Source of the DNA: Streptomyces sp. NBC_00289
Lineage (GTDB): Bacteria > Actinomycetota > Actinomycetes > Streptomycetales > Streptomycetaceae
Length of the DNA stretch: 64,000 nt
Assembly: GCF_041435115.1 (NCBI RefSeq)
Contig: NZ_CP108046.1
Location: forward strand, 806,001-870,000
Reading direction: 5' to 3'
Shown here in pieces: positions 19,464-29,240 of the stretch. Below the pieces are notes generated by a model that was given only the letters and a program-made list of their open reading frames with translations, searched no databases and was not told the origin of the DNA. Both the position numbers and the translations under genes were made by a program. How positions within the stretch are numbered: the first letter of the stretch is position 1; the number at the start of each line of letters is the position of its first letter.

Positions 19464-19498
19464 GGCCGGGCACCCCCGGCCTTTGCCGGGGCCCGGCC
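19464..19498. terminator. strong stem-loop
   Basis: An inner stem CCCCGGC-CTTT-GCCGGGG sits within an outer stem GGCCGGG/CCCGGCC, with a 3-nt bulge on one side. It lies ~180 nt downstream of the LysR stop and lacks a T-run. It may terminate lysR transcription, or be a structural remnant of the decayed region. Confidence 0.35.
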
Positions 19499-19844
19499 GC
19501 CGGCCCGGTCGACGATCTTCGCGACGGAATCGCTAGCCTGCCGCGCGATGCGGTCGTCCGTGGTGTCGTCCGCCCCGCCCACGCCGATGGCGCCGATGAC
19601 CCCAGGTAGGCGACGGGCAGTCCGGGGTCGGTGCGCAACAGCCGACCCCAGTCATCGAGAGCAGCAGGAGTTGGGGCAGGGCTTCGGCGGACGCCGGGCG
19701 CCTGCGTGGCCATGTGCGAGCCCAGCCGTGGCGCTACGAAGCTGTCCGCGAGGCCGCCATGTGCGACGAGCATGGCCGACCGTTTGGTCTGGTCCGCTCG
19801 GACCTGTCGGTCAGGATCCGAGTGCGATGGCTCGGTAGCGACCT

Positions 19845-19960
19845 GGGGGACTCCGTACTCGCCCGCGAACAGTCTGTTGAAGTGGACGTCATCGGGGAAG
19901 CCCACACCGGCAGCGACTTCGGCCTTGGTGTGTCCCGCGAGCTCGGGTGGTCCAAGCAAC
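19845..19960 (-). pseudogene. AraC-type helix-turn-helix fragment
   Basis: The minus frame encodes ELAGHTKAEVAAGVGFPDDV followed by HFNRLFAGEYGVP. It has the pattern of the second helix-turn-helix of AraC/XylS regulators (IA..VGF.D..YFNR.F....G.SP). Nothing else of the regulator is found. The frame continues into low-complexity sequence. Confidence 0.5.
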
Positions 19961-20072
19961 TCCCGTGTGGTCTGCCATCGCCGGCTCCGGCGAAGTACAC
20001 GCGCCTGTGACTGCCCGTCACGACAGGATGTACTCGCTCGGCGGGCACACGGGATGTGCCCGCCATGCTCGG

Positions 20073-20390
20073 TCAGCGTGAACCTGCGAGGCTCTCGGCG
20101 GCCCGCTTCTCGAGCGTCGCCGCCAGGGCAGCTGCCGAAATCCCGGCGGCGCCGAGGAGCAGGGGAAGACGGACGTCGAAGCCCGTGAGAGAACCGGCGA
20201 GGGCGGTGCCCGCGGACCCCGACGTGATTTTCAAGGCCGCCACCCAGATGAAGACCTGAGCGCGTACTTCCGCAGGGGCGTACTCGGTGCGGGCAGCCAG
20301 AGTGGCGGCGAAGAAGAGGGCGTTGACCAGATCGGCGGCGATGTCTTCCAACTGCCGGCCTTCACCCCTGACACGATCGGTGACTTCCGG
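20073..20390 (-). pseudogene. C-terminal fragment of an MFS transporter
   Basis: The minus frame ending at 20073 encodes NALFFAATLAARTEYAPAEV, RAQVFIWVAALKITSGSAGT, ALAGSL and LPLLLGAAGISAAALAATLE. These are the last two or three helices of a major-facilitator drug exporter. The frame upstream of about 20390 belongs to a different gene scrap (DUF3500). The earlier helices are absent, so the fragment cannot function. Confidence 0.55.
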
Positions 20391-20404
20391 GTCAAGGGCC
20401 GCGT

Positions 20405-20535
20405 GACCAAGTATGTGTCGTCGAGGTGCCCCTCCACCTCCTTCAACTTCACGTCGGCGTGCCCGTCGTCCATGTTGCCGACGTAGACGCGGACCAGGTC
20501 CAGCAGGCTGCGCTTCTGGGCTGCAGTGAACCGGA
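20405..20535 (-). pseudogene. DUF3500 protein fragment
   Basis: The minus strand encodes FTAAQKRSLLDLVRVYVGNM and then HADVKLKEVEGHLDDTY. It resembles the C-terminal part of DUF3500 proteins (L...Q...LLDL...W....D......R..EI...LD.TYFAW). It directly abuts the MFS fragment. Only about 45 codons remain. Confidence 0.4.
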
Positions 20536-20735
20536 GACGTCATGGTCTGCCGACTACCCTATTCTCCCATATTTCTACCCTTACCACCCGAAAAGACTTA
20601 CAATGAGTCGTTCTGATCCCGCCTTGGTCTGGCGACCCTTCGGACCGGTGCTGGATGGGCGATCGTGGCCCGCCGGGCCATCGTCCGTGACGGCTGCTCC
20701 GGAACCGGTCACCACCGGACAGGGGGTGCACGGCC

Positions 20736-21731
20736 ATGACGGCCCCCGTAGAGGTCACCGGCTCAGCTGCCGAAGCGCAGCCGGAGTCCGTGCTGTCCGG
20801 GATGGGCGAGGGGATCGAGGGCCGGTCGCTCGGGCAGATCGCATGGATGCGGTTCAAGCGAGACAAGGTCGCGGTCGCGGGCGGCATCGTCGTTGTCTGC
20901 CTGATGGTGCTGGCAGTCTTCGCCAAGGTCATCGAATCCGTCTTCAAGCTTGATCCGGACGCCTTCCACCAGAATCTGATCGACCCGGTGCAGCTCAGGC
21001 CCAAAGGGGCCTGGGGCGGGATCAGCTGGGACCATCCCCTCGGCGTCGAGCCGCAGTTCGGCCGCGACCTGCTCGCACGGATCATCGAAGGTGCGTGGGT
21101 GTCGCTGGCAGTCGCATTCGGCGCGACTTTGCTGTCGGTGACCCTCGGCACGGTGCTGGGCGTGGCCGCCGGCTACTACGGGGGCTGGGTCGACACCGTG
21201 ATCAGCCGCCTCATGGACATATTCCTGGCATTCCCCCTGCTGCTCTTCGCGATCGCGCTGTCCGCATCGCTGCAGGGCGGTGCCTTCGGACTCCACGGGC
21301 TGACGCTCCATATCAGTGTGCTGATCTTCGTGATCGGTTTCTTCAGCTGGCCCTATATGGGCCGCATCATTCGGGGCCAGACGCTTTCGCTGCGCGAGCG
21401 CGAGTTCATCGACGCGGCACGCACCCTGGGCGCCCGGGGGCCGCACATCCTGTTCAAGCAACTGCTGCCGAACCTCGTCGCGCCGATCATCGTCTACTCG
21501 ACGCTGCTGATCCCGACGAACATCCTCTTCGAGGCCGGTCTGAGCTTCCTCGGCGTCGGCATCCAGCCGCCGCAGGCGTCCTGGGGCGGCATGCTCAACC
21601 AGGCCATCAGCCTCTACCAGGCCGATCCGTGGTTCATGCTCGTCCCGGGTCTGGCGATCTTCATCACTGTTCTGGCATTCAACCTGCTCGGCGACGGACT
21701 CCGGGACGCCCTGGACCCGCGGAGCAAATGA
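20736..21731 (+). CDS. oligopeptide-type ABC transporter permease (DppC/OppC-like)
   Basis: The permease has 331 residues and six membrane segments, the first at residues ~48-68 (VAVAGGIVVVCLMVLAVFAK). The ABC coupling loop reads EREFIDAARTLGARGPHILF then KQLLPN, the EAA motif that contacts the ATPase. GISWDHPLGVEPQFGRDLLAR precedes helix 2, typical of DppC. It is the first gene of a five-gene importer operon, an unusual position for the C-type permease. A TACAAT hexamer at 20599-20604, in a locally AT-rich gap, is a possible -10 element. The ribosome site is weak. Confidence 0.88.
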   Translation: MTAPVEVTGSAAEAQPESVLSGMGEGIEGRSLGQIAWMRFKRDKVAVAGGIVVVCLMVLAVFAKVIESVFKLDPDAFHQNLIDPVQLRPKGAWGGISWDHPLGVEPQFGRDLLARIIEGAWVSLAVAFGATLLSVTLGTVLGVAAGYYGGWVDTVISRLMDIFLAFPLLLFAIALSASLQGGAFGLHGLTLHISVLIFVIGFFSWPYMGRIIRGQTLSLREREFIDAARTLGARGPHILFKQLLPNLVAPIIVYSTLLIPTNILFEAGLSFLGVGIQPPQASWGGMLNQAISLYQADPWFMLVPGLAIFITVLAFNLLGDGLRDALDPRSK

Positions 21732-21771
21732 TGCGCGTACCGATTCCCGTCTCAGGCGAGGGGACATCGTC

Positions 21772-23535
21772 ATGAGGAGATCAAGGATCACTTTCGTTCT
21801 TGCGGGGGCCGCAGTCGCGGCGCTGGTCGTGTCCGGGTGCGGCGGCAACGGCGGCGGCGGCGGAACGACGGGCAAGGCCCCCGCCTACAACGCCGGCATC
21901 ACTGACGTGGTCAATCCCTCCGACCACAAGGGCGGGACAGCGGCGTACCAGTTGTCGAGCACACCGGACTCGATGGACCCCGGCAACACCTACTACGCCT
22001 TCATGTGGAACTTCTCGCGGGTCTACGCGCGGGCTCTGACCACCTACCAGCCGGCCCCCGGCAAGGCTGGTCTCAAACTCGTACCGGACCTCGCGGCGGA
22101 GCTCGGCAAGCCCAGCGACAACGGCAAGACCTGGACGTACCACATCCGTCCCGGTCTGAAGTTCTCCGACGGCACGCCGATCACGACCAAGGACGTCAAG
22201 TACGCCATCGAGCGCAGCAACTACGCGCCCGAGGTGATGTCCAACGGGCCCACGTACTTCAACGCGTATCTGGTGGACAACACCCCCAAGTACCAGGGGC
22301 CGTACAAGGACAAGACCGGCGACCTGAAGTCCATCGAGACACCTGACGACACCACCCTCGTCTTCCACCTCAACCAGCCGTTCGCGGACTTCGACTACCT
22401 GGTCAGCAGTCCTCAGACGGCGCCGGTCCCCAAGGCCAAGGACACCGGCTCGGACTACGTGAAGAACGTGATCTCGTCCGGCTCGTACATGTTCCAGAGC
22501 TACCAGGACGGCAAGGGGGCAACGCTGGTGAAGAACCCGCAGTGGAAAGCGTCCTCCGACTCGATCCGCAAGCAGCTCCCGGACAAGATCACCGTCCAGT
22601 TCAACATCGCCCAGACCACGGTCGACCAGAATCTGATCGCCGGTAACGCGACGCTCGACATCGCAGGCGCCGGCATCGCGGCGCAGAGTCAGGCCGCCGC
22701 CCTGAGCAATGCGACCCAGAAGGGACACGTCGACGACGCGCAGAGCGGCGCGCTCGCCTATGTGGCGATCTCGAGCGCCGTCAAGCCGTTCGACAATGTG
22801 CACTGCCGAAAGGCGCTGGAGTACGCGGTCGACAAGGTCTCCGCGCAGACCGCGACCGGCGGCGACATCCACGGTGACATCGCCACGACGATCCTGCCGC
22901 CCACAGTGGCCGGCCACGTCACGTACGACCTGTACAAGACCCCCGGCTACAAGGGAGCGAACTCGCCGGAGGGCCTCGCCGCGGCCAAGAACGAGCTCGG
23001 CAAGTGCGGCCACCCGGGCGGCTTCTCCACCAACCTCTCCGCCCGGTCCGACCGGCCCAACGAGATCGCGATCGCCCAGGCCGTCCAGGCCTCGCTGAAG
23101 AAGATCGGGGTCAACGTCGGCATCCAGCAGTACCCGTCGGGCAAGTACTTCACGGACAGCGCCGGCGCTCCGGCCTTCGTCCACTCGCACGGTCTCGGTC
23201 TGATGATGATGGCGTGGGCCGCCGACTGGCCGGACGGCTACGGCTTCCTCCAGCAGATCATCGACGGCACGGCCATCAAGGCCTCGGGCAACAGCAACCT
23301 GTCCGAGCTCAACGATCCAAATATCAACAAGATGCTCGACGCGGCCATCGGCAACACCGACGCCGCGGCCCGCACCAAGGCGTGGGGTGACATCGACAAG
23401 GCCGCGATGGCGCAGGCGCCTCTGGTGCCCCTGCTGTACCGCAAGGACCCCCTGTACCGCCCGGACCAAGCGACCAACGTGTTCGTCACCGAGGCCTACG
23501 GCATGTACGACTACCTGAACGTCGGCGTCAAGTAG
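21772..23535 (+). CDS. peptide-type ABC transporter substrate-binding lipoprotein
   Basis: This is a 587-residue family 5 extracellular solute-binding protein. The signal peptide has the basic start MRRSRITF and a hydrophobic core ending in a lipobox (LVVSGC), so the protein is probably lipid-anchored at Cys-23. A glycine-rich linker follows. The mature part shows the family features TWTYHIRPGLKFSDGTPITT, then KDVKYAIERS, and FDNVHCRKALEYAVDK. It captures a peptide or related ligand outside the cell for the surrounding permeases. The specificity is not predictable from sequence. Confidence 0.9.
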   Translation: MRRSRITFVLAGAAVAALVVSGCGGNGGGGGTTGKAPAYNAGITDVVNPSDHKGGTAAYQLSSTPDSMDPGNTYYAFMWNFSRVYARALTTYQPAPGKAGLKLVPDLAAELGKPSDNGKTWTYHIRPGLKFSDGTPITTKDVKYAIERSNYAPEVMSNGPTYFNAYLVDNTPKYQGPYKDKTGDLKSIETPDDTTLVFHLNQPFADFDYLVSSPQTAPVPKAKDTGSDYVKNVISSGSYMFQSYQDGKGATLVKNPQWKASSDSIRKQLPDKITVQFNIAQTTVDQNLIAGNATLDIAGAGIAAQSQAAALSNATQKGHVDDAQSGALAYVAISSAVKPFDNVHCRKALEYAVDKVSAQTATGGDIHGDIATTILPPTVAGHVTYDLYKTPGYKGANSPEGLAAAKNELGKCGHPGGFSTNLSARSDRPNEIAIAQAVQASLKKIGVNVGIQQYPSGKYFTDSAGAPAFVHSHGLGLMMMAWAADWPDGYGFLQQIIDGTAIKASGNSNLSELNDPNINKMLDAAIGNTDAAARTKAWGDIDKAAMAQAPLVPLLYRKDPLYRPDQATNVFVTEAYGMYDYLNVGVK

Positions 23536-23625
23536 CCCGTGACAGACGCGCGGACCGTACCGGAACGGAGGAGCTGAGGAGGTGAAGGGCGGGGCGCCGG
23601 CCGGCCGGGGCCCCGCCGCCCGACC

Positions 23626-24633
23626 GTGAGTGCGTACATCATTCGCCGAGTAGCGGCTGCGGTGATCCTGCTGTTCGTCGTGACGGCCATGACCTTCGCG
23701 ATCTTCTTCCTGGTGCCCCGGCTGGCCGGCGAGACCAGCACCCAGTTGGCGGCGCAGTACGTCGGCCGCGATCCCAGTCCTGAGGCACTGACCGCCGTCC
23801 AGAAGAACCTGGGCTTCGACCAGCCGCTCTATACGCAGTACTGGCAGTTCGTGCACGGGATCTTCGCCGGCCGCACGTTCCATTACGGACCGGACGCCTC
23901 CTACTGCCAGGTGCCGTGCTTCGGTTACTCGTTCAAGAGCCACCTGCCGGTCTGGCCACAGATCACCGAACGCATCCCCGTGACGCTGTCACTGACCATA
24001 GGGGCGGCGATCATCTGGCTGGTCAGCGGCGTGTCGATCGGCGTGCTGTCGGCGCTCAAGCGCGGCTCGATCTTCGACCGACTCTCCATGGGGATCGCGC
24101 TGGCTGGCGTCTCGCTGCCGATCTTCTTCACCGCGCTGGTTTCCCTCGCACTGTTCAGCTACAAGTGGCCGATCTTCCCGAACCTGCAGTACGTGCCCTT
24201 CACCTCGGACCCGCTGATGTGGGCGAAGAATCTGGTACTGCCATGGGTCACCCTCGCCTTCTTGTACTCGGCGCTGTACGCCCGGCTCACTCGGGCAGGC
24301 ATGCTGGAGACGATGAGCGAGGACTACATCCGCACCGCGCGGGCCAAGGGCCTCAGCGAGCGGACGGTGGTCGTCAAGCACGGTCTGCGCTCCGCGCTCA
24401 CCCCGATCATCACGATCTTCGGCCTCGACATCGGTCTGCTGCTCGGCGGCGCCGTACTCACCGAAACCGCCTTCTCGCTGCCCGGAGTCGGGCAGTACGC
24501 GGTGCAGGCGATCAACGACAACGACCTGCCGAAGATCATGGCCGTAACCGCGCTGGCCGCCTTCTTCATCGTCGTGGCCAACCTCGTGGTGGATGTGCTC
24601 TACGTCGCCGTCGACCCCCGGGTGAGGTACTGA
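23626..24633 (+). CDS. oligopeptide-type ABC transporter permease (DppB/OppB-like)
   Basis: The permease has 335 residues, starting at GTG 23626 (SAYIIRRVAAAVILLFVVTA). The opening helix and the long external loop with NLGFDQPLYTQYWQFVHGIF are hallmarks of DppB. Six membrane helices are predicted. The EAA loop reads EDYIRTARAKGLSERTVVVK with HGLRSALTPI. Its TGA overlaps the ATG of the next gene (TGATG), giving translational coupling to the ATPase. It forms the channel with the C-type permease encoded at the operon start. Confidence 0.9.
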   Translation: MSAYIIRRVAAAVILLFVVTAMTFAIFFLVPRLAGETSTQLAAQYVGRDPSPEALTAVQKNLGFDQPLYTQYWQFVHGIFAGRTFHYGPDASYCQVPCFGYSFKSHLPVWPQITERIPVTLSLTIGAAIIWLVSGVSIGVLSALKRGSIFDRLSMGIALAGVSLPIFFTALVSLALFSYKWPIFPNLQYVPFTSDPLMWAKNLVLPWVTLAFLYSALYARLTRAGMLETMSEDYIRTARAKGLSERTVVVKHGLRSALTPIITIFGLDIGLLLGGAVLTETAFSLPGVGQYAVQAINDNDLPKIMAVTALAAFFIVVANLVVDVLYVAVDPRVRY

Positions 24634-25736
24634 TGAACCGGAAACCTCGCGAAAAGCCGCCGGTGGGGGCGCCCATCGGTGAGGTGGAGGCCGGCCACGG
24701 AACGCCTTCCGGTACCGGCTTTCTCCGCATACGCGACCTACGCATCCACTTCGACACCGACGACGGCCTGGTCAGGGCCGTGGACGGCATCTCCTTCGAA
24801 CTCGAGCGCGGCCGGACCCTGGGCATCGTGGGCGAGTCGGGCTCCGGGAAATCGGTGACCTCGCTGGGAATCATGGGCCTTCACCGCACCGTCAAGGCCA
24901 AGATCTCCGGCGAGATCTGGCTGGACGGCGAAGAGCTCGTCTCCGCCCCTCCCGACCGGGTACAGCACCTGCGGGGCCACAAGATGGCGATGATCTTCCA
25001 GGACCCACTGACCGCGATGCACCCCTTCTATACCATCGGCGCCCAGATCACCGAGGCCTACCGGGTGCACCACCCGAAAGCGAGCCGCAAGGAGGCCCGC
25101 CTACGGGCGGTGGAGATGCTCGAACGGGTGGGCATCCCGCAGCCCGCCACCCGTGTCGACGACTATCCGCACCAGTTCTCCGGCGGCATGCGCCAACGCG
25201 CCATGATCGCCATGGCTCTGGTCAACAACCCCTCGCTGCTGATCGCGGACGAGCCGACGACAGCACTCGACGTCACAGTCCAGGCGCAGATCCTGGACCT
25301 CATCCGCGAGCTCCAGGAGCAGTTCGGTTCCGCAGTGATCATCATCACTCACGACCTGGGAGTGGTGGCCGAGTTGGCTGACGACATCCTGGTGATGTAC
25401 GCCGGCAAATGTGTGGAGACGGGCGAGGCCAAGCAGCTCTTCACGGCGCCCGAGCATCCCTACACCTGGGGCCTGCTGGGCTCCATGCCGCGCATGGACC
25501 GCGAAATGCAGGCGCGGCTGATCCCGATCGCCGGGAATCCGCCGAGCCTGATCAGACTGCCGCGGGGATGCGCGTTCCATCCGCGCTGCCCCTTTGCCGA
25601 CCGCAATGGCGACAAGTCCCTCACGGAAGTGCCCGAGTTGACCGACGCGTCAGGCACCGGCCATCTCGTGGCCTGCCATCTGCTGCCCGAGGAACGGCGC
25701 CGGATCTTCGCCAAGGAAGTGGCGCCCCGGCTGTGA
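24633..25736 (+). CDS. oligopeptide-type ABC transporter ATP-binding protein (DppD/OppD-like)
   Basis: The protein has 367 residues from ATG 24633, overlapping the permease stop. Walker A is GESGSGKS, the Q-loop [12 protein letters not shown], the signature FSGGMRQR, Walker [13 protein letters not shown], and the H-loop IITHDLG. The C-terminal oligopeptide-transporter extension contains [11 protein letters not shown], whose cysteines (with a later CHL) match the cluster- or metal-binding cysteines of this subfamily. One of two ATPases that power the importer. A non-conserved N-terminal extension of about 30 residues precedes the ATPase domain. Confidence 0.9.
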   Translation: MNRKPREKPPVGAPIGEVEAGHGTPSGTGFLRIRDLRIHFDTDDGLVRAVDGISFELERGRTLGIVGESGSGKSVTSLGIMGLHRTVKAKISGEIWLDGEELVSAPPDRVQHLRGHKMAMIFQDPLTAMHPFYTIGAQITEAYRVHHPKASRKEARLRAVEMLERVGIPQPATRVDDYPHQFSGGMRQRAMIAMALVNNPSLLIADEPTTALDVTVQAQILDLIRELQEQFGSAVIIITHDLGVVAELADDILVMYAGKCVETGEAKQLFTAPEHPYTWGLLGSMPRMDREMQARLIPIAGNPPSLIRLPRGCAFHPRCPFADRNGDKSLTEVPELTDASGTGHLVACHLLPEERRRIFAKEVAPRL

Positions 25737-25762
25737 GGCCGGGCTGAGGAGGTGGAGGACTC

Positions 25763-26779
<1,017 letters not shown>

Positions 26780-26793
26780 CTAGGGGTGCCCAG

Positions 26794-26898
26794 CTACCGG
26801 GCCGGCAGGTGGTCCGGCCCCCCGTTGTTCGCCAGGTACGTGAAGCAGCTCGCGTGAGCGTCGTACAAGGGCACCCGTCGCAGCCCGTTCTCGTCCAT
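26794..26898 (-). pseudogene. integrase C-terminal fragment
   Basis: The minus frame from ATG 26898 to TAG 26794-26796 encodes MDENGLRRVPLYDAHASCFT followed by YLANNGGPDHLPAR. This matches the box II region of tyrosine integrases of the pSAM2/AICE type (pattern GLRRVPLYDARHSCLTYLANNGVPDHLLARWAGH). The catalytic histidine (normally DARHS) is replaced by Ala in DAHAS, and the segment bearing the nucleophilic tyrosine is absent. It is a relic, right after the ABC operon. Confidence 0.5.
26799..26820. terminator. hairpin downstream of the ABC operon
   Basis: A perfect stem GGGCCGG - 8 nt - CCGGCCC lies 20 nt after the stop of the last ABC gene. There is no T-run. It overlaps the integrase relic, so the repeat could be incidental, but its position suits transcription termination. 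Confidence 0.4.
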
Positions 26899-26985
26899 GA
26901 CCTTGTACGCCACCCGCGCAGCTGCCGCTCATTGGCCGCCGGCTTCTCGGCCGCCTGCGTAGCCGGGAAACACCGGAAGCGGTCG

Positions 26986-27357
26986 TCACTCCCCTTCGCA
27001 GACGCCCTCGACAGCGAACTTCTGGTACAGGTGCGGGTAGGCGACGGTGCCGGAGGGATACTGCTCCAGGTGGGAGGCGAACTCCGGCGTGCCGAGCGCT
27101 GCGCGGAGGTGCCCGGTGGATTTCCAGACCGCGACGTTGGTGAAGAGCCGGCTGCCGCCGATGCCCCGGTACAGCTGCACCGAGAGCAGGCTCCCCGACT
27201 TCTTCATGTATTCCGCGTCGTCCGTCCAGGCGGCCAGCACCTCGTCCTCCTTGCCTTCTGGGGCCACGAACGTGTTGATGATGGTGACTGGTCCGGTCTC
27301 CTCCTTCTGCTGGTCGCGGAAGTGGGTGGACGCGTCGAGGTGGCCGAAGTTGAGCAT
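26986..27357 (-). CDS. antibiotic biosynthesis monooxygenase (ABM) family protein
   Basis: The protein has 123 residues from ATG 27357, preceded by GGAGGAA; the longer in-frame start upstream lacks a site and conservation. The dimeric ferredoxin-like ABM fold is indicated by PVTIINTFVAPEGKEDEVLA, then AEYMKKSGSLLSVQLYRG, and FTNVAVWKSTGHLRAALGTP. ABM proteins are small cofactor-free oxygenases or haem/quinone-handling proteins. The substrate is unknown here. It lies 92 nt downstream of the alpha/beta hydrolase gene on the same strand, so the two may be co-transcribed from the promoter facing the TetR gene. Confidence 0.8.
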   Translation of the reverse strand: MLNFGHLDASTHFRDQQKEETGPVTIINTFVAPEGKEDEVLAAWTDDAEYMKKSGSLLSVQLYRGIGGSRLFTNVAVWKSTGHLRAALGTPEFASHLEQYPSGTVAYPHLYQKFAVEGVCEGE

Positions 27358-27449
27358 GATTCCTCCAAGAACTCGCGTGTGGCGAGTTGTGGTCGATGGG
27401 CGGTCCGGGGTGAGGGGCCAGGACGTTGTGCCCCGCCCCTGGGGTGCGT

Positions 27450-28244
27450 TCAGGCGTGGTGCTTGTCGAGGAAGTCGGTGATGAGCCGCAGCCACTCGTC
27501 GGTCCGCTCCAGCATCGGCAGGTGGCCGGTGGCGATTTCCGCGAGTTGGGCGCCGGGGACGGTTTTGGCGAGCTGGCGGTGCAGGGCGGTGGAGGTGAGC
27601 CGGTCGTCGGTGGTCGAGATGACCAGGGTGGGGATGGTGATGTTAGGGAGGTCGTCGCGGACGTCGACGTGGCCGACGAGGTCGGTCTGCTCGGCGCTGC
27701 CGTCGGCGATGGAGGCGGCGGTGTAGCCGAGGGTCTGCCGTAGCTGCTCGGCCGGCATCGACTCCAGTGCCTGGGTGCCGAGGGCCATCATGAGCAGGAA
27801 TTCGGCGAGCAGTTCGCGGTCGCCGGATGCGGCGATCTTGCTCTGGATCGAGGAGGCGAGTGCGAGCCGGTTGTCGCGGTGGGGGAAGGCTGCGGTCAGC
27901 ACGAGTGCGGTGACGCGTTCGGGGTGGCGGGCGGCTGCTCGGATGGCGATCGGGCCGCCGAGGGAGTAGCCGGACACGGCGAAGTGGTCGATGCCCTCTG
28001 CGTCGGCGGCGGCGACGAGCTGGTCGGCGAGGTCGTCGACGGACAGCGGGGTGGTGGAGCGGGGGGTGTCGCCGCTGCCGGGGTAGTCGATGCCGACGAC
28101 GGTGTGGCGGGCGGCGAGGGTTTCCAGGACGGGGCCGTAGGTGCCGGCCAGGCTGCTGCCGGCGCCGTGGGCGAGGAGCAGGCCGGGGCCGGAGCCGAGG
28201 CGAGTGCGGGCGAACGTGGGTGCGGTCAGGTTGCGAGGTGACAT
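27450..28244 (-). CDS. alpha/beta hydrolase
   Basis: The protein has 264 residues from ATG 28244. The oxyanion-hole region is LLLAHGAGSSLAGTYGPVLE, the nucleophile elbow is SGYSLGG (Ser in G-Y-S-L-G), and the late acid and histidine segments are LVISTTDDRLTS and EIATGHLPMLERTDEWLRLI. Length fits typical esterase or C-C hydrolase members. It is the first gene of the minus-strand pair with the ABM gene and is divergent from the TetR gene, with palindromic sites in between. It is probably repressed by that TetR protein. The substrate is unknown. Confidence 0.85.
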   Translation of the reverse strand: MSPRNLTAPTFARTRLGSGPGLLLAHGAGSSLAGTYGPVLETLAARHTVVGIDYPGSGDTPRSTTPLSVDDLADQLVAAADAEGIDHFAVSGYSLGGPIAIRAAARHPERVTALVLTAAFPHRDNRLALASSIQSKIAASGDRELLAEFLLMMALGTQALESMPAEQLRQTLGYTAASIADGSAEQTDLVGHVDVRDDLPNITIPTLVISTTDDRLTSTALHRQLAKTVPGAQLAEIATGHLPMLERTDEWLRLITDFLDKHHA

Positions 28245-28291
28245 GGCGGTCTGCCTTTCGAATGCGCCGACACACAGGAATCATCCAGTGC

Positions 28292-28320
28292 GTGTGATTA
28301 CTTCCCCAGGTCTATCACAC
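28292..28320. promoter_or_regulatory. inverted repeat, candidate TetR operator
   Basis: GTGTGAT and ATCACAC form a perfect inverted repeat separated by 15 nt, in the gap between the divergent hydrolase and tetR genes. The half-site TGTGAT recurs in the dyad at 28340. Confidence 0.5.
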
Positions 28321-28339
28321 GGCATGTATGATTCGGGCC

Positions 28340-28355
28340 TGTGATGTCAATCACA
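28340..28355. promoter_or_regulatory. palindrome TGTGAT-GTCA-ATCACA, candidate TetR operator
   Basis: A perfect 16-bp dyad is located 33 nt before the tetR start, with TATGAT just downstream (28363-28368) as a plausible -10 hexamer. Binding here would block tetR and the divergent hydrolase promoter. Confidence 0.55.
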
Positions 28356-28387
28356 CGCGCCGTATGATGTGCCGGTAGGGTGGCGGC

Positions 28388-28987
28388 ATGAAGCAGCCCC
28401 TCCACCGCCGACAGCCGACCCAGAGCAACCCACGCGTGCAGCGCACCCGCAACCGCGTGCTGGCCGTCGCGCGAGAACTGCTGCCTCAGGTCGGACCAGC
28501 CGGGCTGACTTACGCCCTGCTGGCCGAGCGGTCAGACGTCACCCGCCAGACGCTCTACCGTCACTGGCCCACCCGAGCCGCGCTTCTCTTCGACCTCGTC
28601 CTCGAAGGCCCCGACCTCGGCACCTACCCCGAACCGGGCAGCGACGTGCGCGAGGTGGCCACCGCCTGGCTGAAGAGCCTGCGCGCCGGCGTCAGCGTGC
28701 CGGCCGTGCGAGCCGCGGCCCTGGCGGTCACCGCCCAGGCCGACCACGACCCCGACAGCGCCCGGGCACTCGTCCGCATCGGCGAAGACCGCTACGCCGG
28801 CTTCAACAAGCTGCTGGAGCCCGCAGGCGTCCAGATCAGCGACGACGAGTTCACCCTGCTGTACGGGCCCGTCCTCGCCAGGCTCTTCCTCGACCGCGGC
28901 CAGGTCACCGACGCCTTCATCGACGCCGTCGTGGCCCAATGGCTCACCACGCTGCACCCTGCCGACGCACCGCAGGACTCCCGGTAG
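28388..28987 (+). CDS. TetR family transcriptional regulator
   Basis: The protein has 199 residues. The helix-turn-helix lies near residues 35-65 (PAGLTYALLAERSDVTRQTL then YRHWPTRAALLFDLV). The remaining helices form the ligand-binding domain with no recognisable specificity. It is divergent from the alpha/beta hydrolase gene, and two related dyads (TGTGAT half-sites) lie between them. It most likely represses itself and the hydrolase-ABM pair and responds to a substrate of the hydrolase. The longer upstream frame is not used, because the ATG at 28388 precedes the conserved domain at a normal distance. Confidence 0.85.
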   Translation: MKQPLHRRQPTQSNPRVQRTRNRVLAVARELLPQVGPAGLTYALLAERSDVTRQTLYRHWPTRAALLFDLVLEGPDLGTYPEPGSDVREVATAWLKSLRAGVSVPAVRAAALAVTAQADHDPDSARALVRIGEDRYAGFNKLLEPAGVQISDDEFTLLYGPVLARLFLDRGQVTDAFIDAVVAQWLTTLHPADAPQDSR

Positions 28988-29240
28988 CAGTCACTGGCTT
29001 CATGGAAGCTTCATGCCCTGAGTGGTACGTGCTTGATGAGCCGGCTGTTGCCTGGCGGTCATGCACGTACTCCTTCTCCCGCCGGCGGACAGCATTGATC
29101 AACCTCCGCTGCAGCACCTGACGACGCCGGTTGACACCACGCTGTCCGGTTCCGCCGTGATCGGCGCGTTCCTTCGTCTGGGGCCCGTGCCGTCGCTCAC
29201 GGGTCCGCTCGACAGCCGGCTGCCGGCCGACGGGGCCACG

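Noticed and set aside
21781..23943. 720-codon open frame on the minus strand
   Set aside because: It is fully antisense to the substrate-binding lipoprotein, whose domains are clear; the frame is low complexity (V/R/G/L).
24000..24632. Extended frame joined to the DppD ATPase
   Set aside because: It overlaps the permease in another frame; the ATG at 24633 coupled to the permease stop is the credible start.
26799..26820. Certain intrinsic terminator for the ABC operon
   Set aside because: Kept only at low confidence: no T-run, and it overlaps an integrase relic whose codons could create the dyad by chance.
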